DNA from: Acinetobacter zhairuonensis
GTDB lineage: Bacteria > Pseudomonadota > Gammaproteobacteria > Pseudomonadales > Moraxellaceae
Assembly (NCBI RefSeq): GCF_022601715.1
Contig: NZ_JAKVIM010000004.1
Span: 62,001 to 126,000, forward strand
Reading direction: 5' to 3'
DNA length: 64,000 nt
Shown: piece after piece, positions 18,718 through 29,376 of the stretch
How the letters are laid out: each line of letters begins with the position of its first letter
Position numbering within the stretch: the first letter of the stretch is position 1
Notes under the pieces: model-generated
Seen by the model: only the letters and a program-made list of their open reading frames with translations
What the model was told of the DNA's origin: nothing
Database searches by the model: none
Made by a program: the position numbers and the translations under genes

Positions 18718-19813
18718 TTATAAGCCTTGCTTTAAGCTCGCCTCAATAAATTTATCAAGGTCACCATCTAAGACTGCACCCGTATTCGAGTTTTCAACGC
18801 CAGTACGTAAGTCTTTAATGCGTGAGTCATCCAAAACGTATGAACGAATCTGGCTGCCCCAACCAATATCAGACTTTGAATCTTCAAGCGCTTGCGCAGC
18901 TTCGTTACGTTTGCTCATTTCCAGCTCATACAACTTCGCACGCAACTGCTTCCATGCATGGTCACGGTTGGCATGTTGTGAACGCTGGTTCTGGCACGCC
19001 ACTACAATCCCTGTAGGCGCATGCGTTAAACGGACCGCAGAGTCGGTTTTGTTAATGTGCTGACCACCCGCACCCGAAGCTCGGTAAGTATCGGTACGGA
19101 CATCCGCTGGATTGATATCAATCTCAATGTTGTCATCGACTTCTGGCGATACAAATACCGCAGAGAATGAAGTATGACGGCGGTTACCCGAGTCAAATGG
19201 CGACTTACGCACTAAACGGTGTACACCCGACTCGGTACGTAACCAACCATAGGCATATTCACCTTCCACGCGAATGGTTGCCGACTTAATCCCAGCAACA
19301 TCACCGTCCGATTCTTCCATCAACTCAGCTTTAAAGCCGTGACGCTCAATCCAACGCATATACATACGCAACAACATTGATGCCCAATCTTGTGCTTCTG
19401 TACCCCCTGAACCTGCCTGAATTTCCACATAACATGGATTCGGATCCATTGGGTTACTGAACATGCGGCGGAATTCAAGTTTTGCCAGTTCTTCTTCGGC
19501 AGAACTTAATTCAGATTGCACATCTTCCAACAAGCTTTCATCATCGGCTTCAACTGCCAAATCCAACATCGCCTGTGCATCTTCAAGTTGGGTAGCCAAA
19601 CCATCCAACACGTTTAAAACGTTTTCGAGTTCGCCTTTTTCTTTCGCCATTGCCTGTGCGCGGCTCTGGTCATTCCAAATCGCAGGATCTTCTAATTCAC
19701 GCAGAACTTCTTCTAGGCGTTCTTTTTTCAGATCGTAGTCAAAGATACCCCCGTAGTGTTTGACCACGGTCGTTTAAATCTTTTAATTGGTTTAAATAAG
19801 GATTAATTTCCAC
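18718..19813 (-). CDS. prfB: peptide chain release factor 2, programmed +1 frameshift
   Basis: RF2 recognises UGA and UAA stop codons and triggers peptide release. The coding sequence is split. Frame 1 starts at GTG 19813 ([17 protein letters not shown]) and reaches CTT-TGA, with the in-frame UGA at 19741-19739. Skipping base 19741 continues in the +1 frame with GAC TAC GAT ([12 protein letters not shown]). Just upstream of the slippery CTT is a GGGGG Shine-Dalgarno-like run, as in E. coli. Total product is about 364 residues (E. coli 365). The SPF stop-recognition motif (KSPFDSGNR) and GGQ motif ([10 protein letters not shown]) are intact. This is the classic autoregulation: low RF2 lets the ribosome pause at UGA and shift. 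Confidence 0.96.
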
Positions 19814-20761
19814 GGGAGCGACTCTCAAATCAATAATTAGCTTAAATAGCCCTCAATTATAGCACAGAGCATTTATAGATTTTTAGCCACCGCAGGTAAT
19901 TCGGAATTGAAGGCACGGCTAGATTTTACAACCACTGATACAGCATTTGGCTATTTTGACCGTGACGATGATATGACTGATACGGTGGAACAGTTTGTTC
20001 TAAAAAGCACTTTCTACTTTAGCCTTGTCATGGCAAAAATTCATTGCTGAATCAAGCTGTATATGCTCAGCTCAGCATAACCACACTGTCTAAAGTTCTC
20101 GCTTTCTCCTTGCGACTCTTATCAATTGCGGTCAAAAAAAGCTGAGCTTGAGGATCACTGTTGAGTATTCACAACCCAGCTGTCTCCTCCGTTGTTCAAG
20201 GGCAATTCCTAAATCTAGAAGACAATACTGCTTGAGCTGATGTTGATCATCTCCTTTTCATCGCCAATGGTGATTTTGATCCTGTATCTCTCTTAGGGTC
20301 GGCATATCACATAAGGATGGTAGGGACGAAGATCTCGACATCTGCTCTGCATGCTCTAACTCTTTCTTCAATCCGAACTTTGCTGTTGCTGGCAGGGTTA
20401 ATCTTAAGGATGATCCGTAAGCTTTCAGCATGAATACCACATGACGCTTCTAAGTTTTTCATCCTTAATCTTTGCGACAACAAAGATACTCTTAGATATG
20501 CTGCTATATATTTTCTGCTTACAATTTCGTCGTTTTATCCACAAAAAACTATGCTATTCATAGAAAATCCACAATTTTAATAAATCACTACAATTATTAT
20601 ATTTTATATATATCAAATATTTAAAATACATTCATTACACAATATTACGCTCGACACAAATCCGTAACCTTCAAGCTGTTGACGCTTTTTTGTTTTGCCC
20701 TAGACTAAAAGTGTAACAAAAAATTAATTTATTTAAGCCAAATTTCAGAGGGGTCATTTCC
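19814..20761. pseudogene. 948-base region with unidentified coding debris
   Basis: No intact gene. On the plus strand about 19851-20050 reads as protein-like sequence (RLDFTTTDTAFGYFDRDDD, then MTDTVEQFVLKSTFYFSL) to a stop at about 20047, with no plausible start. On the minus strand fragments at about 20070-20165 (DPQAQLFLTAIDKSRKEKA) and 20258-20440 (GLKKELEHAEQMSRSSSLP) look coding but lie in different frames with stops between. I cannot identify the parent genes. The last 250 bases are very AT-rich and hold the promoter of the porin-like gene. Confidence 0.4.
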
Positions 20762-21538
20762 ATGAAAAAATTAGCAATTGCTTCAGCGCTATTCTCTGTC
20801 GTTGCAATGACTGGAACAGCACACGCATACCAAGCAGAAATCGGTGGCTCTGCTGGACTAATCGATCCGGATAACGGCAGCTCAAGCGGCTCTTTTGGTG
20901 TAGATGGTACTTATTACTTCAATCCTGTGCAAACGCGTAACGCACCTTTAGCAGAAGCGGCATTCTTAGACCGTGCCAGCAATGTCAATGCACACTATGC
21001 CTATAACGAAGTCGGTGATGACGAAGTCAATAACTACGGTGCTGGTGTTGAATTCTTCGTACCGAACTCAGATTTCTACTTGAGTGGTAACATTGGTCGT
21101 CAAGATGTAGAACATCGTTATGGTCCAGATTTTGACACGACACTTTACAGTGCTGAAGTCGGTTACTTACCTGCACCAGGTTTCTTGGTAGCTGCTGGTC
21201 TTAAGGGCTATGACAATGACGACAATGATGGCGTAGACCCAACAGTCCGTGCAAAATATGTGACTCAACTTAGCAATGGTAAAGACATCAACCTTGAAGC
21301 TGGTGCTTCTTTTGGTGACCTAGATGAGTACAATCTTGCTGCGGACTACTTCATTGATAAAAGCTTCAGTGTCGGTGCAGACTATTACAGCAACGACCTC
21401 AGCGATGTAAACGAATTTGGCGTGAATGCACGTAAATTCTTTACCCCGCAAGTCAGCCTTGAAGGTCGTGTTGGTTTTGGTGAAGTCGGTAACAATGACT
21501 ACAACAAATTTGGTGTAGCTGCGAAATACCGCTTCTAA
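20762..21538 (+). CDS. putative outer-membrane porin
   Basis: A 258-residue exported protein. The signal peptide is residues 1-22 (KKLAIASALFSVVAMTGTA, cleavage after AHA). The mature part alternates hydrophobic and polar residues, is rich in Gly, Asp, Asn and Tyr, and ends KYRF, with the terminal aromatic residue recognised by the BAM complex. It resembles the 'putative porin' family common in Acinetobacter, with the conserved YYFNPVQTR and EFFVPNSDFY segments. The gene has an AGAGGGG ribosome binding site and its own strong terminator. Substrate is unknown. Confidence 0.82.
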   Translation: MKKLAIASALFSVVAMTGTAHAYQAEIGGSAGLIDPDNGSSSGSFGVDGTYYFNPVQTRNAPLAEAAFLDRASNVNAHYAYNEVGDDEVNNYGAGVEFFVPNSDFYLSGNIGRQDVEHRYGPDFDTTLYSAEVGYLPAPGFLVAAGLKGYDNDDNDGVDPTVRAKYVTQLSNGKDINLEAGASFGDLDEYNLAADYFIDKSFSVGADYYSNDLSDVNEFGVNARKFFTPQVSLEGRVGFGEVGNNDYNKFGVAAKYRF

Positions 21539-21555
21539 TTTGCCCAAGCTTTAAC

Positions 21556-21588
21556 TACAAAAAACCGCTGAATTCAGCGGTTTTTTTA
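21556..21588. terminator. bidirectional terminator porin / recJ
   Basis: AAAACCGCTGAATTCAGCGGTTTT is a near-perfect palindrome with A and T runs on both sides, between convergent genes. It serves the porin gene on the plus strand and recJ on the minus strand. Confidence 0.9.
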
Positions 21589-23289
21589 TTATTGCAAATG
21601 CAAAATTCTCAACTGTAGACTGACCTGACCATTAAAACTGTTCTGCTCTAATTCATATACCAAATGAATAGAGGATTGCATCGGATCAAATTGAAATTTA
21701 TCTGCTGCATTAAAGGCAATTGCATCCACCACTTGACCATTATCTAACGCCAATCTTAATTTCAAATGTAAATCCTTTAACCAGCGATAATCCAGCACTT
21801 GAAATTGCCCTTCAAAAATTGGGGCTGGAAATTTTTGCCCCCAAGGGGTCAAATGCTGCAACAGATGAACGGTATCTAAATTCAACGCTTCGCTTGGTAA
21901 AACACCATCCGTCCATAAAGTCGCTTGAAACAAAGCTTCATCCATAGTTTGAATCAGCTGAACAAATTGCTGTTTAAATTCATCAAAATGCTGTTTCTTG
22001 ATGGTCAAGCCTGCCGCAGCGGCATGTCCCCCAAAATGACTGACCAAGTGTGGAAATTGCTCCGCCACTGTTTCAATCGCATCTCGAATATGAATGCCTT
22101 CAATCGATCGTGCAGAGCCCTTAATGTGTTCACCATCTTCAGCAGCAGCAAACACAATCGCAGGTCGATGGAACTGTTCTTTTAAACGTCCCGCCACAAT
22201 ACCAATCACCCCTTGATGCCAATGTGGCTCAAATAGAATTAAGGCAGCTGGTGTTTCTGTCGCTTCTAGCTTGAACTCTGCCAAAGCAGTTAGGGCATCC
22301 TGCTTCATTTGCGTTTCGACTTGACGACGTTCTACATTGAGCTGATTCAGCTGCTGTGCCAAAGCATAGGCGCTGCTGTAATCCTTTGCCAATAAGCATT
22401 CAATGCCAATGTCCATGGTTTCCATGCGTCCAGCGGCATTAATCCGTGGACCTAACACAAAACCTAAATCCTGAGCCTTGAGTTGTGCTGCATCACGTCC
22501 CGCAATGTCCAATAAAGCCGAGATGCCGACACGGCATTGCTGTTGCTGAATGCGTTTAACGCCTGCATCCACCAATATACGGTTGTTATAGTCCAGTGCT
22601 GCGACATCGGCATAAGTACCCAAAGCCACCAAATCCAGATATTGCGCCATCTTGGCACTGGATTTACCTTGCTGGGCTCGACGACTACACAAATTTGCCA
22701 GCAAATAAAATGCAACCCCCACTCCTGCCAAAGCTTTACTTGGAAATTCACAGCCTATTTGATTGGGATTCACCACTGCTTCGGCAGCAGGCGTCTCTTT
22801 AGTCGTCAAATGATGGTCGGTAATCACCACTTGCATCCCCAAGGCTTGTGCTTGAGCCACACCAGCATGGCTGGAAATGCCATTATCAACAGTCACCAGA
22901 ACTTCAGGTTGAAACTTGGAAGAAGCCAAATCTGCAATTGCAGGGGTTAGACCATAACCATATTTAAAACGGTCTGGCACAAGATAGTCCACCTGAGCCC
23001 CCATCTCACGCAATACCAAAATCATTAAAGCGGTACTGGTGGCACCATCGGCATCATAATCCCCCACGATCACGATTTTTTTATGCTGATCAATCGCTTG
23101 ATCCAGTAATTCAACTGCCTGCGCAAGCCCTTTTAAATTTGGCGGTAATAAATGCTTGAGTTTTAATTCGAGTTCTTGTTCCGATTCCACACCTCGGCGC
23201 GCCAAAATTTGTGCAATAAAAATTGGCACGCCCTGAAAATTTTCAGGGCGTGTTAGATAAGGTCGTTGCTTAATTTGTATTTGCGTCAT
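21589..23289 (-). CDS. recJ: single-stranded-DNA exonuclease RecJ
   Basis: 5'-3' single-strand exonuclease of recombination and mismatch repair. Length 566 is close to E. coli RecJ (577). The DHH phosphoesterase motifs are intact: GDYDADGATS with D77, D79 and D81, VTVDNGIS near 133-139, and DHH at 158-160. The DHHA1 domain has HFGGHAAAAGLT, and an OB-fold-like C-terminus follows. The start codon abuts the pdxH stop, so pdxH-recJ is an operon. Confidence 0.96.
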   Translation of the reverse strand: MTQIQIKQRPYLTRPENFQGVPIFIAQILARRGVESEQELELKLKHLLPPNLKGLAQAVELLDQAIDQHKKIVIVGDYDADGATSTALMILVLREMGAQVDYLVPDRFKYGYGLTPAIADLASSKFQPEVLVTVDNGISSHAGVAQAQALGMQVVITDHHLTTKETPAAEAVVNPNQIGCEFPSKALAGVGVAFYLLANLCSRRAQQGKSSAKMAQYLDLVALGTYADVAALDYNNRILVDAGVKRIQQQQCRVGISALLDIAGRDAAQLKAQDLGFVLGPRINAAGRMETMDIGIECLLAKDYSSAYALAQQLNQLNVERRQVETQMKQDALTALAEFKLEATETPAALILFEPHWHQGVIGIVAGRLKEQFHRPAIVFAAAEDGEHIKGSARSIEGIHIRDAIETVAEQFPHLVSHFGGHAAAAGLTIKKQHFDEFKQQFVQLIQTMDEALFQATLWTDGVLPSEALNLDTVHLLQHLTPWGQKFPAPIFEGQFQVLDYRWLKDLHLKLRLALDNGQVVDAIAFNAADKFQFDPMQSSIHLVYELEQNSFNGQVSLQLRILHLQ

Positions 23290-23946
23290 TTACGGCATGA
23301 GTCGTTGTAATTTCCATATGCCTTCGATTCTTTCATAACTGAGACGGTCATGTAAACGATTTGGACGCCCTTGCCAAAATTCATAATAATCTGGCTGCAA
23401 ACGATAACCGCCCCAGAACGCTGGTTTTTCCAGTTCTGCTTGCTCAGCAACCTGATCTTGCAAACGCTGGAAGCGTTGCTGTAGTTCATCACGACTGGCA
23501 ATCACACCACTTTGTGGCGTACTAATATGCGCGGCAATTTGACTGTCACGTGGACGCTTCAAGTAATATGCTGTTGCCTCATCTTCCGAAATTTTTTCGA
23601 CTCGACCACTAACACGCACTTGACGTTCGAGTTCAGGCCAGTAAAACAACAACTCAGCATAAGGGTTCTCTACCAGATCTAAGCCTTTTTGACTGTCATA
23701 ATTGGTGTAGAAGTCATAGCCTGCTTCGGTTGCGCCACGTAACAGCACGGTACGCACATGTGGACGTCCTTGGCTGTTGGCAGTCGCCAAATACATGGCA
23801 TAAGGTTCGTGCAAGCGCGCCTCTAAAGCCATATTGAACCAATTCAGGAATTGCTCATGGGGATGCTGCTCCACTTCTGATTCCAGCAATTCGCCTTTTT
23901 GGTAACTCAAACGCAATTCACTTAAATCTTTAATTAAATCGCTCAT
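23290..23946 (-). CDS. pdxH: pyridoxamine 5'-phosphate oxidase
   Basis: FMN enzyme that converts pyridoxine or pyridoxamine 5'-phosphate to pyridoxal 5'-phosphate with O2, the last step of vitamin B6 synthesis and salvage. Length 218 equals the E. coli enzyme. Motifs: MYLATANSQGRPHVRTVLLRG (substrate and FMN contact), YDSQKG, LLFYWPELERQVRVSG, and the C-terminal FWQGRPNRLHDRL, which holds the active-site Arg and His. It starts the pdxH-recJ unit and lies 11 bases after glmM. Confidence 0.96.
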   Translation of the reverse strand: MSDLIKDLSELRLSYQKGELLESEVEQHPHEQFLNWFNMALEARLHEPYAMYLATANSQGRPHVRTVLLRGATEAGYDFYTNYDSQKGLDLVENPYAELLFYWPELERQVRVSGRVEKISEDEATAYYLKRPRDSQIAAHISTPQSGVIASRDELQQRFQRLQDQVAEQAELEKPAFWGGYRLQPDYYEFWQGRPNRLHDRLSYERIEGIWKLQRLMP

Positions 23947-23957
23947 TGCATCATTCC

Positions 23958-25289
23958 TTAAGCAGCTTGGGTACGAACCACATCCGCGAGATGATTCGCC
24001 AATGTAGTCACTTCTTCGAGTTGATCACCTTCTACCATGACCCGAATCACAGGCTCAGTGCCTGACTTACGAATCAACAGTCGTCCACGTCCTGCCAGTT
24101 GGGCTTCAGCTTTTTCAAATTCAGCCACCATTGCTGGGTTGGAATACGGGTCGATCATTTGCTCTAAACGCACATTCACCAGCACTTGCGGGAACAGTTT
24201 AAAATCGGCAACCAATTCATGCAGCGCCTTTTTCTGCTCGACCATCACCGTAAGCACCTGTAATGCTGCAATAATCGCATCACCTGTCGTGCTCTTATCC
24301 AGCGTTAAAATATGACCTGACGGCTCACCACCAGTCACCCACTGGTTTTCTTCAAGGGCTTGCAATACATAACGGTCACCCACTTTGGCACGCACAAATG
24401 GCACGTCTGCCTGTTTAAGTGCCAGCTCCAACGCCATATTGCTCATGACGGTACCCACAATTCCAGCTGTTTTTTTGCTGGCTTGTGTCGCCAAAATATA
24501 CAGAATATGATCACCTGTGATTTGTTCACCGTTGCGATCGACCATAATCACGCGGTCTGCATCACCATCAAAGGCAATCCCCACATCCGCAGCATGTTCA
24601 AGCACTGCTTTTTGTAAACTTTCAGGATGGGTTGAACCACAGTCCTGATTAATATTTAAGCCATTGGGTTTGTTAAACAACGCTATAACTTTTGCCCCGA
24701 GTTCTTGAAAAACAGCAGGCCCCACGTTATAGGCAGCACCATTGGCACAGTCCACCACAATTTTTAAATCTGACAAATCATAATGGTATGGGAAAGTCGA
24801 TTTACAGAATTCGATATAACGACCATTGGCGTCTTTGACACGCACACTTTTACCCAAGTTAGCCGTGTCTTCAATCAACAACTCATTTTCTAGTTCTTGA
24901 TTAATCGCTTCTTGTAATTCATCAGGTAACTTTTTACCTTCACTGGAAAAGAATTTAATGCCGTTATCAAAATACGGATTATGCGAAGCGGAAATCACAA
25001 TCCCTAAGCTGGCATGTAAGGCACGCGTTAAGTGAGCAATCGCAGGCGTCGGTAATGGCCCCAATAAATGCACATACACCCCAGCCGCATTCAACCCAGC
25101 TTGTAACGCTGCTTCCAAAATATAACCTGATAAACGAGTATCTTTACCCAGTACCACAATCGGTTTATTTTTTTGCGTATTTTTTTTAAGCACTTTACCT
25201 GCAGCAAATCCTAACTTTAGTGCAAATTCAGGCGTAATTGGTAATTCTCCAAATTTTCCTCGAATACCATCTGTGCCAAAATAACTCAT
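23958..25289 (-). CDS. glmM: phosphoglucosamine mutase
   Basis: Interconverts glucosamine-6-phosphate and glucosamine-1-phosphate for UDP-GlcNAc, feeding peptidoglycan and lipid A. The 443-residue alpha-D-phosphohexomutase has FGTDGIRG at the N-terminus and the phospho-serine loop SASHNP with S102, the same number as in E. coli. The metal-binding loop FDGDADRVI, the sugar-binding GGEPSGH and the C-terminal phosphate loop [12 protein letters not shown] follow. It is transcribed toward pdxH and recJ with short gaps, so all three may be one operon. Confidence 0.97.
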   Translation of the reverse strand: MSYFGTDGIRGKFGELPITPEFALKLGFAAGKVLKKNTQKNKPIVVLGKDTRLSGYILEAALQAGLNAAGVYVHLLGPLPTPAIAHLTRALHASLGIVISASHNPYFDNGIKFFSSEGKKLPDELQEAINQELENELLIEDTANLGKSVRVKDANGRYIEFCKSTFPYHYDLSDLKIVVDCANGAAYNVGPAVFQELGAKVIALFNKPNGLNINQDCGSTHPESLQKAVLEHAADVGIAFDGDADRVIMVDRNGEQITGDHILYILATQASKKTAGIVGTVMSNMALELALKQADVPFVRAKVGDRYVLQALEENQWVTGGEPSGHILTLDKSTTGDAIIAALQVLTVMVEQKKALHELVADFKLFPQVLVNVRLEQMIDPYSNPAMVAEFEKAEAQLAGRGRLLIRKSGTEPVIRVMVEGDQLEEVTTLANHLADVVRTQAA

Positions 25290-25359
25290 GTTTTACTCAC
25301 TTCTTATATCTAGGTGTTGTTATCCACCTTTTGTCATAGTGAAATACTTTACACCAAAA

Positions 25360-25390
25360 CAAAAAAGACCGTCATAGTGTTGACGGTCTC
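25360..25390 (-). terminator. terminator of guaB
   Basis: GACCGTCA/TGACGGTC stem. On the minus strand six T residues follow. It lies 25 bases after the guaB stop. Confidence 0.85.
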
Positions 25391-25412
25391 TTTGGGTCTA
25401 ATTTACTAAAAA

Positions 25413-26906
<1,494 letters not shown>

Positions 26907-27061
26907 CTATTATAAACAAATTTAGCTTTAAATTTCATTTTTTATTAAAAAAATATCACTTAAAAATACAAGTACGCTGGAAATCATTTTTCAGACCCAG
27001 TTTCGATGCAGGAAATTAGCTTCAATTTATCCACTAATTTCCTTTTATACTTGATTTAGAT

Positions 27062-27859
27062 TTAAGTTGGACAGGTGAAAACGCTTTCATCCATCAAATC
27101 AACACCACATTCCAGCGTTTCAATCCAGTCGAGGAATTGGTTAATCATGTCTTTACCAATAAATGGCGTACCGTGTTGGGGCACAATCATCTCGACATCC
27201 ATGCTGCGTACCATGTTGACCCAAAGGCGAATCACTTTATTGGAGCACATATAGCGTTGATGGAAACCTTTCATCTTCGGAATATGTGCAGCGAAATTTT
27301 CTAGAGGTTTCGATGCATCGTCGACCATCGAAGCACCCATATCTCCTGAAAATAGAATTTTCGCAATCGGATCATAAAACTGAAAGTTACCCACCGAATG
27401 CAGAAAGTGCGCTGGAATTGCCACAATCGAAGATTGACCTAATGTAATCACCTGACCATGGTCCGGCAGTTCGACCAAACGATCCAACCAATTGCCTTTC
27501 ATACGGTCACTCATAAACGCTGAGTTTAAATGCGGTAAAAAGCGAGCCCATAGCTTTGAAGCGACCACTTTGGCATCGGTATAGACCAACCAGCGTGGCA
27601 TAGAGGTAATAATGTCTGGGTCTTGATGAGATGCCATCACATAGTCGAGGTTGGTTAAACGTGTATATTTATTCAGTTCCATGGTTAACGGAACATACGT
27701 CAAGTCCCCACCTGGGTCTAATACTGCTGCACGCTCATGATCTAAAATTAGAAACTGGTTTGCCTGCACGCCCTCGCCTTTAACCAGACTGGTGAAACTG
27801 ATGCACTTGTGTGTGCCATTATCAAATAACACTTGTGATGTGGTGCGATCAAAAGCCAT
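27062..27859 (-). CDS. MBL-fold flavodiiron-like protein (ODP domain)
   Basis: A 265-residue metallo-beta-lactamase-fold protein of the oxygen-binding diiron type, but lacking the flavodoxin domain of flavodiiron NO/O2 reductases. Candidate iron ligands are visible in order: H-Q-D-P-D in MASHQDPD, H in PAHFLHSVGNF, D in LFSGDMGAS, and H in PQHGTPF. It could act as an O2, NO or peroxide sensor or reductase with an external electron donor. The start at 27859 has a weak GGGG ribosome binding site; an upstream ATG at 27931 would add 24 residues unlike the family. The C-terminus has two cysteines (LECGVDL, FTCPT). No partner gene is adjacent. Confidence 0.75.
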   Translation of the reverse strand: MAFDRTTSQVLFDNGTHKCISFTSLVKGEGVQANQFLILDHERAAVLDPGGDLTYVPLTMELNKYTRLTNLDYVMASHQDPDIITSMPRWLVYTDAKVVASKLWARFLPHLNSAFMSDRMKGNWLDRLVELPDHGQVITLGQSSIVAIPAHFLHSVGNFQFYDPIAKILFSGDMGASMVDDASKPLENFAAHIPKMKGFHQRYMCSNKVIRLWVNMVRSMDVEMIVPQHGTPFIGKDMINQFLDWIETLECGVDLMDESVFTCPT

Positions 27860-27993
27860 AGCAAAACCCCAATATTTATATTCTATAAGTTCAATTTTTA
27901 ATCCCCTATAACATAAAGGGAAATAGCTCAACTTACAATAAATATACAGAGCAAGTTTGCAGTTTTATACAGTTATTTATCTGATTTACATAA

Positions 27994-28026
27994 TAAAAAA
28001 CCCAACTGTTTCGCTGGGTTTTCTAA
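27994..28026 (-). terminator. terminator of UPF0016 gene
   Basis: AAAACCCA and TGGGTTTT stem with flanking A and T runs, between the UPF0016 stop at 28038 and the next start. On the minus strand the T-run follows the stem. Confidence 0.7.
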
Positions 28027-28037
28027 AAAATTAGTGT

Positions 28038-28613
28038 TTAGAAGAAGTAATGCTGTACTAGCGTTGAAACCCCGATAATTAAGAAGATGGCTGCCCCAAT
28101 TTTATGGATTAACGCAATTGGCAACTTGTCTGCCATTTTATTGCCCACAAACACTGCAGGTGCATTCGCCAACATCATCCCTACAGTCGTTCCAGCCATC
28201 ACCCAGAAAATACTGTCATAACGTGCTGCTAAAGCAACGGTTGCGATTTGGGTTTTGTCCCCGATTTCTGCCAAAAAGAATAATACGAAGGTGGCACCGA
28301 ACACCCCAAATTTCTGCCATTTATTAATGCTATCGGTTTCATCGTCCAACTCATCTGGAATTAACATCCAACCCGCCATACCAATAAAGCCGAGTGACAA
28401 CACCCAGATCAACACATCAGGACTCAATACCGTGGTAATCCATTGACCCAATACTGCAGACAAACCATGGTTAATCAGGGTTGCAGCTAAAATGGCAATT
28501 AGAATAGGTACAGGTTTACGAAAGCGTGCAGCCAGTAATAAGGCAAGAAGTTGGGTTTTATCACCCATTTCGGCGAGAGCGACAATTGCTGTCGAAATTA
28601 GGAACTCATGCAT
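28038..28613 (-). CDS. TMEM165/GDT1 (UPF0016) cation transporter
   Basis: A 191-residue inner-membrane protein of the Ca2+:cation antiporter-2 superfamily, which in bacteria exports Mn2+ (MneA) and in eukaryotes moves Mn2+/Ca2+. It has six helices in two inverted halves. Each half carries the signature E-x-G-D-K-T: EMGDKT in helix 1 (about residues 15-20) and EIGDKT (about residues 115-120). A hydrophilic loop DELDDETDS joins the halves. The leader on the minus strand carries an 8-bp-stem hairpin (28627-28667) 13 bases before the start, possibly regulatory. The substrate is inferred from the family. Confidence 0.9.
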   Translation of the reverse strand: MHEFLISTAIVALAEMGDKTQLLALLLAARFRKPVPILIAILAATLINHGLSAVLGQWITTVLSPDVLIWVLSLGFIGMAGWMLIPDELDDETDSINKWQKFGVFGATFVLFFLAEIGDKTQIATVALAARYDSIFWVMAGTTVGMMLANAPAVFVGNKMADKLPIALIHKIGAAIFLIIGVSTLVQHYFF

Positions 28614-28626
28614 AACATTTTTCTCT

Positions 28627-28667
28627 GGCTAGCAAAATTTGCCTATGACTTACCTCTCCTGCTAGCC
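28627..28667 (-). promoter_or_regulatory. leader hairpin in front of the UPF0016 transporter
   Basis: Perfect GGCTAGCA/TGCTAGCC stem enclosing a 25-base purine-rich loop that includes GGAGAGG and ends 13 bases before the start codon. The GGAGAGG in the loop resembles an anti-Shine-Dalgarno partner or sequestered ribosome binding site. It does not match the yybP-ykoY manganese riboswitch consensus. Function is unknown. Confidence 0.4.
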
Positions 28668-28916
28668 AAAATCAAATAGATTGATGCAGAGTGGTAAATC
28701 AAAGGTCTTGCCAACAAAAAAAGCTGTTTAATGAGCTTATTTGGTTCTTTGCTATGATGACCATGTTCTGTGGAACAATTATGTTGATCATCACCTTTTT
28801 ACAGAGCGTAAAAAGCGGCTACTCCCCAATGAATCCTGAGCATTATATAAAATTTCACCAATTTTTCAAATCTTTCATTGTGGTTTTTCGTCTTCCCGAA
28901 AATATTGTCTATGCGA

Positions 28917-29216
28917 TTAAACAGAAAATCCGAAACGTTGATATAGCCAGATCGCTCCACGGCATAGCCCTAACAGCATGGCTAAGCCCACATTAAAGCC
29001 GAGCCAACCAAAGCTACCCCAACCACTAGTTCCACCAATCTGCTGTGCTTGAAACTCCATGGAAAAAACGATGGTCGCAGTGAGTATTTCTAGTCCCATC
29101 ACCAAATAAGTGACCCAGTTCCAAGGGAAATGCAACACACTCAACCAAAGCCCCATCAACACCAAAACTAGCAATAAGATTGGAAGCATAAATTTAAAAA
29201 ATGCAAACATCTGCAT
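28917..29216 (-). CDS. small hypothetical membrane protein
   Basis: A 99-residue protein with three predicted helices (about residues 5-27, 32-52, 68-92) and a Gly/Ser/Trp-rich loop (GGTSGWGSFGWLG). It has no recognised domain. The start ATG at 29216 has a good AGGGAG ribosome binding site six bases upstream, which supports a real gene. It ends about 300 bases before the UPF0016 gene on the same strand. Confidence 0.65.
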   Translation of the reverse strand: MQMFAFFKFMLPILLLVLVLMGLWLSVLHFPWNWVTYLVMGLEILTATIVFSMEFQAQQIGGTSGWGSFGWLGFNVGLAMLLGLCRGAIWLYQRFGFSV

Positions 29217-29328
29217 GCAACTCCCTGCATTCTATTTTACTTTGACATCTATATGCATTTTAACCAAATCATTCAATTTCACGAGACTTCACAACAGATT
29301 TTTACGATTTATCCAATTTCTTCAAAAT

Positions 29329-29356
29329 AAAAAACCCCGCCGAGGCGAGGTTTTAA
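29329..29356 (-). terminator. terminator of aceEF
   Basis: AAAACC-CGCC / GGCG-GGTTTT stem with one mismatch, followed on the minus strand by a T-rich stretch. It lies 21 bases after the aceF stop. Confidence 0.75.
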
Positions 29357-29376
29357 GCGCTGATTTAAATTTTAAA

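Noticed and set aside
28614..28690. yybP-ykoY manganese riboswitch before the UPF0016 gene
   Set aside because: The conserved GGGGAGUA and GCCUACC blocks are absent; only a simple hairpin is seen.
28691..28996. Plus-strand open frame of 101 codons with a hydrophobic segment
   Set aside because: It overlaps the better-supported minus-strand membrane protein, has no clear ribosome binding site and no recognisable family.
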